Assembly (NCBI RefSeq): GCF_018687715.1
Contig: NC_056755.1
Coordinates: forward strand, 10,117,501-10,181,500
DNA: 64,000 nt
Source of the DNA: Carya illinoinensis
Taxonomy: Eukaryota; Streptophyta; Magnoliopsida; Fagales; Juglandaceae
Reading direction: 5' to 3'
This document shows, piece by piece, positions 38,967 to 50,812 of the stretch. Made by a program: the position numbers and the translations under genes. The notes under the pieces are model-generated. The model saw only the letters and a list, made by a program, of their open reading frames with translations. It ran no database searches and had not been told where the DNA came from. Positions within the stretch are counted from its first letter, which is position 1. Each line of letters begins with the position of its first letter.

Positions 38967-39507
38967 TGTTAGGAGGTCTTCTAGCTCTGGATCGATAGAG
39001 GCAAAGTTTGAAACTTTAAGGGCTGAGGAGAGAGAATGCCGAAGTGTTGAAGAAGAAATGAGAACTGAAGACAAGGGATTTCGTATAAGGCATGGTAGAG
39101 TAAAACGACATAGTAGGAGGGCTTGGGTTATGATTAAACGGCATAGTTTTAATAAAGGCCAGAAACGGCATAGTTATATGTTTAAATGGAAATGAGTCTG
39201 CATGTAAACCGCATCGTTTGATCTATAAAAATGGTGTGTTTTGGGCCTCAGTCTATATTTTACTTACAAGGGACTTTTATGTAATTTCAGTTAAAAAAAT
39301 AGTTATGTATCACGCCAGGATGGGTTTTTCCATTCATTCTGGAGCTTTTCATCTATTAGCTGGTTATTTTCTATAGAGGAATTGGGGACCTCGAAGACCC
39401 CAAGCCGTATGAATCTTTGAGGTATTTTCATCAACATTCTGTCATCTTCTTACGATTCATGTTTCCATACTTTCATATACAATCTAGAAATCAAGAAAAT
39501 CCTAATA
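38967..39507 (+). repeat. 3' LTR of the Gypsy element
   Basis: 541 bp, partner of 33546-34077. The end is decayed (CCTAATA against CATAACA) but is fixed by the GCTGA duplication that follows. Confidence 0.92.
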
Positions 39508-40241
39508 GCTGAGCGGCGTCACTTTTCTTCAAACTGATGGCTATCATGTAGGGTGAACTTGGTAGGTGTAGTATGTACCATTTTCGTCATCAATCTAAAT
39601 GACTAAGACTGAGTGAGAGCCTGCGACGGAAGGGAGGTTGACCTTGTGTACCTTGAGTAGGCTTACCTCTTTATTTCCACCTTTTGATCACCCAACCTTA
39701 ATAATCAGAAACTCGAAATCAACGGCCGAAACTACCTAGGACAAAAATAAAAAGAAATAAACATTTATTTCAACGGTTTTATGTTAAAAAAGAAAAATTG
39801 AAAACAAATTTCATACATATATATTTTTTTGAAATCCATACATATATTTAAAGTATGGACTAAATACTAAAACAAGTTCTATATGTTTATTTTTTAATTA
39901 TTTGGTTTTTAATTTTATCATTTTTAATTCCGAATTTGAAAACTTAGTCAACTACAAACTATTGGCCTGACGTGACTCGCCATGCCACATGTCGATTATG
40001 ATCACAAGTAGTCGAAAAGAATGAAAAGTTTACAATTTTATAATTATCGTAAATGTAATTTGGAATTTTTAGAATTGCAGTCGATGCAATTTATTACGCA
40101 CACCCAACTTGATTTTTATCTCTTGATATTGAAAAATTCTATTTATAATATTTTTTATTTTATCTTTCAACATTTTTTAATGTTATATCAAATAATTGGT
40201 TTATAAGTAAAGCATAACAAATCATCTCCAATTATTTAGTG
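39508..40241 (-). promoter_or_regulatory. Displaced ancestral 5' flank of the MGP1-type gene (inferred)
   Basis: If the Gypsy element is removed together with one GCTGA copy, this sequence directly abuts the gene's ATG on the minus strand. It should therefore hold the original 5' UTR and core promoter. I see an ACGT-type word (TGACGTG at about 39969) and no ORF. Function is inferred from position only. Confidence 0.5.
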
Positions 40242-40782
40242 ATTGTTTGGAAATATATTTCATTTTATGTCATTTCATCTCATTTCATTCTTAAATATTA
40301 CTCAAATACAAACATTCTATAATTTCGAATCTTAACTTTTTTATCTAATCATTATAATTTTTCTAAACTTCCAAAAAAATATAAAAAATAATTTAATTTT
40401 TTTCAAATTTTAAAACAAAAATTATATTAAAAAATTATATTCTAATAATATTTTAACTTTATATTTTTATTCAACTTTTTATCTTTCCTTCTCCAAAATC
40501 TAATAAACCATCATAACTCAAGCCATTTCACTAATATTTATAGACATTTCATTACTATTTACGTATTTCTCATCTCATTTCATTTCATTTGCCAAGGAGC
40601 AATGCTACGTATAGTCCATTTTTGGGGATTGCAATGTAGACCTAGGCAATTTTATCTTTAAAATTTTTTAAAATTACAAAAATATCCTTCCTAAAATGAT
40701 ATTTTTTCTCATTTAATAAAGAGTCTACACATGCAATTCTTACTTGGGGACTACAAATAAAATTTATCTTTAACAAGCATTT
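40242..40782. mobile_element. PIF/Harbinger-like MITE split by a Mutator-like MITE
   Basis: Left end GATTGTTTGGAAATAT and right end reading CCAAGCATTTC; AT-rich interior with TTTTTCAAATTTTAAAAC, as in the element at 57959. The Mutator-like MITE at 40597-40768 interrupts its right end. Boundaries are approximate. Confidence 0.55.
40597..40768. mobile_element. Mutator-like MITE, third copy, degenerate
   Basis: Starts GAGCAATGCTACGTATAGTC like the copies at 37403 and 57379. Flanks TTTGCCAAG and TTTAACAAG match at 7 of 9 positions. The right end is eroded. Confidence 0.6.
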
Positions 40783-41098
40783 CTTAATAATATATATATA
40801 TATATATATTATGGAATGGTGGAAGGATAATGCTAAAAAGAATAGTGAATAGTATTACTCTTATGGTTGCGGTTGGTTATGAACTCTTTGATGTAGGTTA
40901 TCAATCATCTTCGTCTCAAATGTTCATGTTCTTCTTCTTGCACCACTTGTAATACTTCATTTGAGTCACCCTCTATCTGAATTTGGTTGCTTGCTATCTC
41001 TTTCGCCAACTTGTAAGCTAACACTGCAGCTCTTCCTTTTGCTTCACATGGTGATATGGGACGTTGTATCTTTTCCATCCATGCATTCAAGTGGATCA

Positions 41099-41217
41099 TG
41101 TTGAGGTTGTTCCATATTGATTGTGGAAGGGGCTGATGGTCAGTTTATAAGTGTGAGAGAAAGCCTCACATTTTGAGTTAGATTTTAGGATTGAGAGAAG
41201 TCCAATACCAGCCAACA
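41099..41217 (+). repeat. 5' LTR of the Copia element
   Basis: 119 bp, ends CCAGCCAACA. Partner of 45780-45898. Confidence 0.85.
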
Positions 41218-42217
41218 AAGTGGTATCAAAGAGGGGCCATAATCATTTAATATTTTGTGTTGAATAATGAAAGAAACTAATTTGAGTAGAATTGTTACTT
41301 TGAATGGTTCTAATTATCATACTTGAAAAGGAAAAATGAAATACTTTTTATTTGTGAAACAATTTCATTTACCGATGTTTATTTCTGAGAAGCTTGAAAA
41401 TAAATCTAATGAAGAATGAGCTTTGCAACATCGACAAGTTTGTAGATACATCAGGTAATGGATAAATGATAATGTTTTGAACTATATTAGTGGGGAGACA
41501 CATGCATGTACACTTTGGAATCAACTTGAATTATAGGCTCACAAGACTAGAAATAATAAAATGTATTTGATCAAGCATTTGATGACTTTGAGATACCAAG
41601 ATAGAACTCAGTTGACCAATGAGGTATAAGGATTGTGTTTGCTTGGTACATTGCCGGACTTTTGGGAGGCATTCAAAATATCATTATCTAACTTAGTCTT
41701 GGATGATGCAATCTATATAGATCTAGCGAAAAGTTGTGTTTTGAATGAAAAGATGAGAAGAAAGGTTCCTGTTCACAATTAGAGATCTTGGTTACAGAAA
41801 AAAGGGGGAGGAGTAAAAGTAGAGATTTGAAGAAAAAATATAAGGGAAGAAGCAAGTCAAACAAGTTTGCTCATGTTGTGTGCTATTATTGTGGCATGAA
41901 GGGGCATATCAAAAAAATTTACAGAAAATTGAAGAGATAATACGACCGATGATGGAAATGATGATGATCAAGTTGCCACCATTACTATCGGAGACTTCTT
42001 CGTTCTTTATGATGATAATGTTTTAAATATTGCTTTTTATGAAACTAGCTAGGTAATTTATAGTGGTGCATCCTTTTGTGTTGCACCTCGAAAAGATTTC
42101 TTTATAGACTATATACTCGGTGACTTTGGCGTAGTAAGGATAGGCAAAAGTGGCTTGGTTTAAATCATTGGCATTAGAGATGTAATGGCATGGTGTTCAT
42201 TCTTAGAGATGTAAAGT

Positions 42218-43958
42218 TGTAACAACCTGCTCTCCAATAAAGTCATTTTTAGAATTTTCAGGAACCGGTGTGCTACCAAACTTTGACTTAAAAACTTTTT
42301 CTTCTTAAAGAAGTCCCAGATACAAAAGATCCCATAAATATATAAATTTAATCTTTATTAAATACTTAAAATCTAAAAGAGAGTCTATGGAAGCATTTAT
42401 TTAAATTCAATAAAGTGTTATGTGCTTATCAAAATAACTTCTTAAACTTTAAATTATAAAACTGAGCATGACATAAACTATCTAGGCTTTTGACTCGCCT
42501 CCCTTGGCCAAGTCCTATCATGCAGTCCCATCCTCATAAATGTCATCACCTAGGGTGGTTTAAAAATATAAACATATAAAAATGAGTTGAATACTTAATA
42601 AGCAACATATTATACAATAAACATAATAAACAAAAGATCTATTGAAAAATATGCATACTCATAAATACATATATAAATAACACGAACATGAACTTATCTT
42701 TCACTTGTTAGAGGCCGGTACCTACTATTGACTCCTGTGAGTTAGGGTTAGCAAATCTAACTAGATTCGGATTCTACTTGTGGTCGTGGGTTATGGAATC
42801 TATACATAAGAAAGACACACTGGATATACTACCAGCATGTACAACCTAGCAATGCAATATGCCCATAACATATGTATCATTTTCATATCATAACATAGGC
42901 CGTTATATATTTGAACATTCATAATTCATCATAATCATACTTGCATACTTGTCATATAATAGATTTCAAATGAAATCACATTCTTTCATAACATTCCGTG
43001 ATATATGTTTCATCTCATAAAATCATGATATTTCATAAATATTTTAATACATAAATCTTCACATAAGATCATGCACGGGTTTTTATAAATATTTTAATGC
43101 ATAACTCTCACATAAAATCATGAATTTTCATAAACCTTTTGATGCAGAACTCTTTTCATAAAATCACGAATTTTCACAAATAATTTAATGCATGATTCTT
43201 CACTGGAAACCATGGATTTTCATAATTTTATTATAACTTAGGTACATAAAAATTGGATTCCAATGGAGGGCATACATGCGTAATATTTTTATAAAAGACA
43301 TGTCGTTTACTGTGCATACGTAAAAGGGTATGATCATGCTACTTATCTTGTAGTGTTACTTCCTAAAATTTCAGACAAAAAATCTATCACAGTGTTGAAT
43401 TGTGAGGTTTATGGTGTTTTTTTTTTTTTTTTTTCAAATAACATGCGGAAGGGAGATATTTATAGAGAGATTTGGTAGAGGGTGACAACAAGTTTGAGTT
43501 TGACTCAGTTAAAGTGTTTTAACGTGAAGATGACTTGTAGAGTTGTATCCCTATTAGAATAGGATGCCGACGAGTTTAAGTTCGAGTTTGACTTGTTCAC
43601 AATTATTCAAGAAGAGAGTTCGAATTTAAAAGTATGATCTAGTAGTTCATTTAATGTATGATTGACAGTGACTGAGATTGCGGAGGGAATTTCAATCAAC
43701 GATGATTTTAAATTGAAATAAATTTTTAAAGGCTAATATTTAAATTCTAAAAGGAGTCTAACTCATCCAATAAATAATAAATGAGTTTTATTATTATAAT
43801 TATTATTGAGTCTAATTAAAACTACTGACTAAAACTAATAATCAACCTCAATAATTTATTGCTTGTGGGTTTATCTAATATGACCCATTAAATATAATAT
43901 AGGCCTAACAAAAATTATTAATATCTCAACCTTAGAATTATTGGGCTAGGTTGTTACA
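42218..43958. mobile_element. Solo-LTR-like insertion (1.74 kb) inside the Copia element
   Basis: Ends TGTAACAACC and GGTTGTTACA form a perfect 10-bp inverted repeat with TG...CA termini. Flanks AAAGT and AAAGC give a 5-bp duplication with one mismatch. Removing it restores a continuous Copia reading frame (LRDVK joined to HISDIHLN), which proves the insertion point to within a few bases. No coding domain; AT-rich. The ends resemble the solo LTR at 15431-17950. Confidence 0.78.
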
Positions 43959-45512
43959 AAAGCACATTTCTGATATCCATTTGAACTTGATTTCTACAAG
44001 TAAACTTAATGATGAAGGATATTGCAACACCTTTAGTAATGGCTAATGGAAGCCTATGTGGGATGCTATGGTTATCGTTCGAGGCAAGAAGGTTTTAACC
44101 TTGTACATGCTATAGGCAAGGCTCTCCAATAGCATTATTAATGCTATGGAGAATGAACTCACAGTACCATTATAACATGAGAGACTTACTCACACGAGTG
44201 GAAAAGGCTTGGCTATACTGATTAAAAAGAATTTTCCATTTGGAATGAAGAGTGCACCTTTAAAAAGGATACTCATTGTTTGGCAGTGAATTAGAATAGA
44301 GTTTCCTTCAAAAGTTCTCCTCATTCAAGAAAGCTAGGGATACTTGATTTAGTGCATTCAAATGTTTGTGGCCCTATGAAGACAAGAACTCTTGGAGGCT
44401 CATTGTATTTTGTGACTTTCATAAATGATCATTCAAGAAAGTTGTGAGTTTATACCTTGCAAAGAAAATATCAAGTATTGGAAATGTTTAAACAGTTTCA
44501 TGCCTTCATTAAGAGATAGACAGGAAGGAAATTGAAGTGTATTGGAATTGATAATGTGGGAGACTATTCAAGCCCATTTGGTGATTATTGTAGACATCAA
44601 TGTATTTGACATCAAAAGACACCTCCAAAGACTCCTCAGCTGGCTGGTTTAGTTGAGAGGAAGAATAGAACATTGATAAAGAGAGTGAAATGTTTGCTTT
44701 CGTAGGCACAATTGCCAGGATCTTTTTAGGTGAGACTTTAAATGCAGTTGTGTATGTTCTTAATCTTGCACTATGTGTTCCTCTTCAGTTTGATATACTA
44801 GGCAAGGTTCGGACTAGCAAGAATGTTACCTATGATCACTTAGGTGCCTTTGGATATAAAGCATTCGTGCATATTCCAAGGGATGAGAAGTCTAAGATCA
44901 ATGTGAAGATCCAATGGTGCATCTTTCTAGGTTATGGTCTGATGAGCTTGGGTATAGATTATATGATCCAGTTGATAAGAAACTCCTGAGAAGCCGATAT
45001 GTGTGTTTATTGAAGATCAAACCATACAAAATATTGAGAAGAAAGATAAAGTAGTGTTTCGGTACAATGATGGTTCAATAACTTGGGATCGGGTTCCATT
45101 GACATATTTGCCATCATAGGTTGAACATGTTGTTCAAGATGACCAACAGGGTCCAAGTGATGCAGATGCTCCCTGGTAGAATGAGACCCTTGATCAGTTT
45201 CCAAAAACCAGAGATATCACCAAATGTTCCACTTAGGAGGTCTACCAGAAATCGACGTCCTTCCACTCGGTATTCTATATACGAGTATGAATTAATGACT
45301 AACGGGGAGAGCCCAAGTGTTATGTAGAAGCCATGGAAGATGAACATAAGGTAGAGTGGGTTGTCTTTGTGTTGTTAGAACTTGAAAAAAAAACTCACAC
45401 TGATGATAATAGTTTTGATATGTTAACAAAGGCTGTAACAAAGGAGAAGCTTGAGACTTGTTGCTCAATTGCAGGGATGGTGAGTCCTCTCACATAATTG
45501 GGAATGGGGAGA

Positions 45513-45690
45513 TTTGTTGTGTTGGGTTTTTCTTGCTACATAGAGGATGGCGCATGTGGGATAATTAAGCCCACATGGAGAAAGGGTTTAGGGCCACATT
45601 AATTAAGTTGTAAACCTAATTGTTGTAGTCATTAGAAGTAGAGCCAAAAAAGGTGAGAGGCCCAATACTAACCAACACTGGTATCAGAAT
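45513..45690 (+). repeat. Second LTR-end plus primer-binding-site module inside the Copia element
   Basis: After a purine tract (GGAATGGGGAGAT) comes TGTTGTGTTGGG... ending CCAATACTAACCAACA and then CTGGTATCAGAATCC, the usual LTR-end plus initiator-tRNA PBS arrangement. Only about 90 bases later come the PPT and true 3' LTR. Start and end resemble the element's LTRs but the middle does not, suggesting a mosaic or nested TRIM-like unit. Confidence 0.5.
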
Positions 45691-45779
45691 CCAGGTTTAC
45701 CAACAGTCTCATCCTAACAGTTTGCGGGAGAAACGGGTTATCGCTGATCCAACCCAAGGCCGATGTATGAGGGGGATAT

Positions 45780-45898
45780 TGTTGCGGTTGTCCCACATTG
45801 ATTGTGGAGGGGGCTAGTGGTCAATTTATAAGTGTGAGGAAAAGTCTCAACTTTTGAGCTAACTTTTGGAAATAAGAGAGGCACACGACCATCCAATA
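45780..45898 (+). repeat. 3' LTR of the Copia element
   Basis: 119 bp; end decayed to CAATA, fixed by the following GATCA. Confidence 0.83.
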
Positions 45899-46232
45899 GA
45901 TCATACATTTGTGATCTTTGGCTACTAAAATAATAGTTCTTATAGTGGATCCATCTTTTTCCTTTCTCGTTTTCAATCTCTTTTCTTGTTGTTGGATGCT
46001 CCTCCAATGTATTTTCAACCTTAATTTCTTGCTTTTGCCAAGGCATTTGGTGTATTTTCTTGATGGACTTTCATGTTTATGCTATACCAATTAAAGGTGT
46101 CCATGATTCTTGCTCATTTTCATTGTCAATGTCAGTTTAATATGGGGTTATAATACACAATAAATCAACTCCTTAATGGGTAAATGTGATAAGCTAAGTA
46201 CATCTAAAGGCCATGGGAGACTCCCTCTATAC

Positions 46233-46645
46233 CACTGTTTCAAATACCGTACCATATCATATTGGCCAGTACGACCGGTATATATCGTACCGGCCACTGG
46301 TCCGGTACAGGTATTATACCTGTTTTGTATCGCCTCACATATCAGCCGTATTGGTTGATATTTCGGCCTGTATCGGCCTTTACTTTTTTTTTTCTCATTT
46401 CTTCAAACTGTAAGCTCATTTTTTGACGCACAATTCAGACCATACTATTTATAATTTATATATATTTATGTATAATTTATTTATTTATAGACTATTATTT
46501 TGAAATATAATTTACATATATTTATATATATAATTTGTTCATATATCAACTATCCCGAAATGGTACATGAAACGGTACCGGTATCGAAATATTTCGTTGC
46601 ACTGCCTTGATTGGTATGGCATCCGGTACGGTATTCAAAATTTTG
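46233..46645. mobile_element. hAT-type non-autonomous element, 413 bp
   Basis: Inverted ends CACTGTTTCAAATACCGTAC and, reversed, CAAAATTTTGAATACCGTAC. 8-bp duplication with one mismatch: CTCTATAC (46225-46232) and CTCCATAC (46646-46653). Same family as 20616-21696. It is inserted in the antisense LINE remnant. Confidence 0.8.
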
Positions 46646-47160
46646 CTCCATACAACTCTAGATATTTGACATCTTAAGAACAAATGTTGTGTAGTTTCTA
46701 TTGTCTATATCACATACGTACAAGAGTTCATGGCATTGAAAACTGAATTTTTGCTCTTGCAATTGATACTTCCCGAGCAATCTTCCATAAATAGAAGTTT
46801 TTAGCTTGTCCTATATTTTCAATTTCCACGACTTCCACTTAATATGATCTGTTCATTCAGATATGCAAACCTCTCTTGTTGATCCTAATCATAGTCGGCC
46901 ATATTAACATTGTATTCTCCATTGGTACTTAGAGTCGCACTCACAGATAAAAGAATCCTCATTCACTAAGTCTATGAGCCCAATGTTTAGTATGTTTTTT
47001 GCTAACTCAGTGTAGAACATCTCATATATTATATCCCTTCTCTAGTTCCTATTGGTTAAGTCTACCAGCTCAGTTACCATGATGTTTTGGAAGAGATGTT
47101 TACATCCCCTACTGGGTCGGGCTCAACTTACCCAAGAATGAGCTTCACATTGAGCTAGCA

Positions 47161-47516
47161 CTGTACATCCTAATTTTTCCATGACTTTGGAGTGAAGTGT
47201 TTTTTGTCAATTATTATTATTTATTAGTCGGTCAAATTATTTTACTTCAAAGTCTTGAACGTCCTAACAATATTTATGGTTAAAGTTTTTTTTACTCTCG
47301 TGCCCGTATTGTTAAACATAAATTTTCAAAATAAAACCAAAGAAAATTAATACTCATGACCACTTTATAAAATTAATGTTGTACAAAACTAATTAAGCAT
47401 ATAATGCACATCTGAATTAACTCATGAATAAAAGATCTTAAATTCACATGAGTCCACGAACATACATATTGAGATTGAAAAGAATTTCACACCTAATGCA
47501 TGCTCCCTAATATTAT
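47161..47516. other. No gene recognised
   Basis: AT-rich sequence between the LINE remnant and the Copia gag fragment. I see nothing assignable. Confidence 0.5.
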
Positions 47517-48235
47517 TATCTACGTTCAAAAAATTGCTTTCGATGCTTCATGTGATGTGATGTCTTTGCCGTAGCAATGAGAGGGGTGATTGAAGGAGAC
47601 ATGGAGGCTAGAATGGCACTGAGGATAAGTTTATCCTGTCGGACCCAGTGAGTCTTCCACATGTCATCAGCTGGGGTTGTAGTAGAAGAGGGACACCCAA
47701 GGGTGCCTTCGACATAGTCGAGTAGATCATAACCAATAAGGAGTGCTTCAAATTGAGCACGCCATTGAGGAAAGGTGGAGGAAGTTAATTTTTCATTGAT
47801 TTGGACAGTGATATTGAGAGCAATGAGGGGTTTATCGGCTGCAGAAGGAGGTTGGGTATTGAGGGTAAAATTTGGGTTTTGATCAGAGGAGGAAGACATA
47901 GTGTTGACTTGGATCGGTGGCTCATTTGAGATCAGCTCTTATGATACCCTAAAGAGAAACAAATGTTGTCGTAACTTCAATGAAGAATTCTCCACACACT
48001 TCACTGATAGAATTTCTATTGTATATATACAGAGTCATTGAGAAACTAATTTAGGAAACATATATACGTTAAGGCTAATTCTATGCTACTGTTACAATAT
48101 ATAGCTATAGAAATCAAACTTAGAAACAACTCCAAATATAGAATTAAATGAGAGAATATTTGACATGATTTTAGCTTAGACATGTTCTGTTTTGGTCTGG
48201 GCAGGATCCACACATGCTTCCCTTATACCATCACC
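47517..48235 (-). mobile_element. Copia fragment: LTR, primer-binding site and gag N-terminus, truncated
   Basis: Minus-strand ORF from 47899 to 47516 begins MSSSSDQNPNF and carries the Copia gag signature ...QINEKLTSSTFPQWRAQFEAL and GYDLLDYVEG. It stops after about 127 residues, whereas complete gag is longer. Just upstream on the same strand lies GGTATCATAAGAGCTGATC, a degenerate tRNA-Met primer site, preceded by a probable LTR (about 47960-48235). The rest of the element is absent. Confidence 0.72.
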
Positions 48236-48269
48236 CTTTCATCAAATAATAAACTTTCCAAGAACCTAA

Positions 48270-48415
48270 GACTTCGTTTATTTACACAGATGAGATAAAA
48301 TAAAATGATATGAAAGCTGAATAAAATATTATTATAATATAATTTTTTAATATAATTTTTATTTTGAGATTTGAATAATCATTTACTAAATAAATAAATC
48401 ACTTAGCCATTGTGG
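48270..48415. mobile_element. Decayed PIF/Harbinger-like MITE
   Basis: Contains GATGAGATAAAATAAAATG, GCTGAATAAAATATTATTA and GAGATTTGAATAATCATTTA in the order seen at 57959-58155. Ends not resolvable. Confidence 0.45.
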
Positions 48416-48730
48416 ATCAAACACCTTATGGATATTTGTTTTCCAAGATCACTCATAATTTTAATCCTTTTGATTTTAATTAGTATAAATCCATAACTTT
48501 AATCAAACATATGGAGTGTGTACGTAGGACACTCTAAAAATTTAAAATTCTTACCCATATTAGGCTATTTTTGTCAATGATTGAGTTTGATATCATTTGT
48601 AACCACATTTATTTTTATCGATAATTAATTTGGATTTATATTCCAAAAAGACTTGTCAAAATTATAAGTTGAGATTGATCTTTATAATCATTAGTAATCA
48701 CAATAACTTCTCTTAAGAAAATATGAAATC

Positions 48731-49158
48731 TGTTGCGCCTCTGACTTGTCTAAAAATCACACAAAATAATAGAGAGACAATATTTAAGTGGTTTGACAAC
48801 TTGCCTACGTCCACTGAAGCGGAAACTCAGTATTTTCAATGTTTGTACAAAATTATAAATACTCATAAACAAGCTCTCTATCTCTCAAATGCCATCTGTT
48901 CTGGGTTTCTCCAGAACCTATATTTCGCCCAGCCCTCTGCTTTAATCTCTCACCGCAGTGAGGATGAATTTAATCTTCAGCAAATGACCTCCTTTCATAG
49001 GAGAAGTCATGGGGGACAAAACACTCACATTTCTTGACCAAGATGAGGCTTCTTTCGGTGCAGCAAATTTTGGTCAATATTTGCTGCCAAAGACTTTCGG
49101 TGGATGGGTGGGTGGCTGCAAGATCAAATGGCAATTCACACTTGGGGGCTTTTCAACA
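48731..49158 (-). repeat. 3' LTR (minus-strand element)
   Basis: 428 bp, clearly homologous to 52393-52812 (for example CAACTTGCCTACGTCCACTG). The apparent plus-strand ORF here is repeat sequence, not a gene. Confidence 0.88.
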
Positions 49159-50812
49159 ATCACCCCCTCCACCCAAGTGTGCCATACTAGGATGCTACAA
49201 ATGGTTGCATCTTTCAAATGATTGCATTCCCTCATTGGAATGCTTGTTAGCCATGAGAGATTTCCACCATTAAATGCATCTGTAGGTACGTCTTCAAATG
49301 GATGTCTAGATACTTCTCCAAATGCATCTTCAAATGCATCAGCATCATCTACATCTACATCTTCGTTTATTGTACAATCTCAACTCTCTAAGATTCTTCT
49401 TTCGCTCAAGTCCATGAGTCCGTACTCATGTACACCTTGAGCAAACTGAGTTTCGCTCGAGCCACAACCAAGCGAATAATCTACCTGGTGCCTTTACAAC
49501 TTTCAAAACCAGGCTCCATAATTCTACAATCACACCAATCTCCAACTTGGAGACTGGTTCTCAACATGCTAGCCTCTATCTCCAGCATGATCCCTTATCA
49601 TCTTTGCAATTTTACAGCTCATGTCTTTAAATTAGAAGACTAACTAAAGTGATGCATAACTTTGGTTTATCATGTATAGTGCCCTTAATCAACACATCTA
49701 TATAGGGCAACATATCTCCCACTGTATTGGAAATCAATGGTCTCGCATGGACCTTGACACATATCAGAGAACCTGTTGCTGAAGTCTCCATCTCTGATTT
49801 GGGCGACTGACTCCTCATTTTGCTGCTAACATATCCTGTCTTCAATCGATGTGTCCATCTTGTATGCAGTCTCTGCTAACTTCGACTTGCATAATCTCTA
49901 TTTTTGCAAGATACCGTAGTTCACTACCTTCATTCAGCAGGATATAGTTTAAGGTAGTAACCACCATCGAGGTCTAATCGTCTTGGTAGTTATGTGATCA
50001 TCAACTTTAGGTGTAGATATCCCTGGAACATCTGACGTTTTGTTCTCATTTCTCACACCTTTGCTTCATGTCGTGGTTTAGGGAGATTTCTTCAGGTTTA
50101 GATGAGGAAAAGTAAAACTGAGTTCCTTTAACTTCTTCATCTAATTCACATGACCATTACCACGAGCCAAGACCAATGAATCATTTGTGACCTTCCACGC
50201 CCTTTTAAGAAAACACTACTGAATGACTGTTGTCTTCAAGCTGTCTTTAACAGCATTGTGCACTGCAAGAAAAGCAACGCCATGTATTTCTTCAGTCACC
50301 ATATTCACAGCATCATTCTCAGTTTTCTCTTGATTTTACCAGTCTCTTATGGCTTATCTTGTCACAATTTCTAGCGAGTCATCTGTTATCCAGATCTTGA
50401 CTTGCCTCTGCCCTTACTATCAACATTCAGGACCAACAACTCTAGATCTTGCCATAATCTCTTCTGCGCACCTCCTCATCTAGGATAAGATCTCTTAGAT
50501 TAAGAAACTTCAACTTCGACTTCTTTACAGATTTACTCATAGCTATTCTCATGACCTCCCAACCTTTTGACCACAATGCCAAATACTATTGGGCAACAAT
50601 AGTACCTTTTGCATTTTCTGAAGTTGAACTGTTTCTTCATTTGCACTTTATTATTTGCAACTGGCTTTTCAAAGAAAGCCACAATGAGATCTGTTGCGGT
50701 TCTTCTCTTAATAACCTTATGCTCCATGAGTTGTAAGACTGCCAAAACCTGCTGATATAACAAGTTAATCAGCATCGTCCAATGATCTGAAGTTTTCTCC
50801 TCAAACTTCACG

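Larger units (their letters stand above)
33546..39507 (+). mobile_element. Ty3/Gypsy chromovirus-type LTR retrotransposon, complete ends, inactive
   Basis: Two LTRs (33546-34077 and 38967-39507) start TGTTAGGAGGTC. The 5' one ends in CA; the 3' one ends in a decayed ATA. A primer-binding site similar to the initiator-tRNA-Met type (TTGGTATCAC) starts 2 bases after the 5' LTR. A purine tract (AAGGGAAGAGGAA) abuts the 3' LTR. A perfect 5-bp duplication GCTGA flanks the element (33541-33545; 39508-39512). LTRs differ at very roughly one site in ten by eye, so this is not a recent insertion. It lies immediately 5' of the MGP1-type gene, in opposite orientation. Confidence 0.93.
41099..45898 (+). 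mobile_element. Copia-type LTR element with very short LTRs, degenerate
   Basis: LTRs of 119 bp (41099-41217; 45780-45898) begin TGTTG.GGTTGT and share GATTGTGGA and TTTATAAGTGTGAG. A PBS-like TGGTATCAAAGAGG follows at 41221, and a PPT-like GAGGGGGATAT precedes the 3' LTR. Perfect duplication GATCA at 41094-41098 and 45899-45903. Inside are gag (about 41270-41940, with a YYCGMKGHIKK knuckle), protease/pre-integrase (to 42216, resuming at 43959 with ISDIHLNLISTSKL) and integrase (about 44240-44990). Then it jumps to a short pol end near 45420. The reverse transcriptase core is missing and stops are frequent, so it is non-autonomous. Confidence 0.83.
40880..47160 (-). pseudogene. LINE 3' portion (zinc-knuckle/RNase H region), antisense, split by later insertions
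   Basis: On the minus strand, 47160-46654 shows decayed LINE connection-domain sequence (for example EMFYTELAKNILNIGLIDLV), and 46018-45904 continues at 41098-40905 into an RNase H fold (VAKDHKCMI, SPCEAKGRAAVLAYKLA, IQIEGDSNEVL). The RNase H frame is interrupted exactly between DHKCM and IHLNAW by the Copia element at 41099-45898, whose GATCA duplication marks the break. A hAT element sits at 46233-46645. A stand-alone RNase H-like protein is a weaker alternative. Confidence 0.7.

Noticed and set aside
48723..49037. Two similar 104-125 residue ORFs (also 52322-52699) as a duplicated gene
   Set aside because: They lie in the two LTRs of one minus-strand element.
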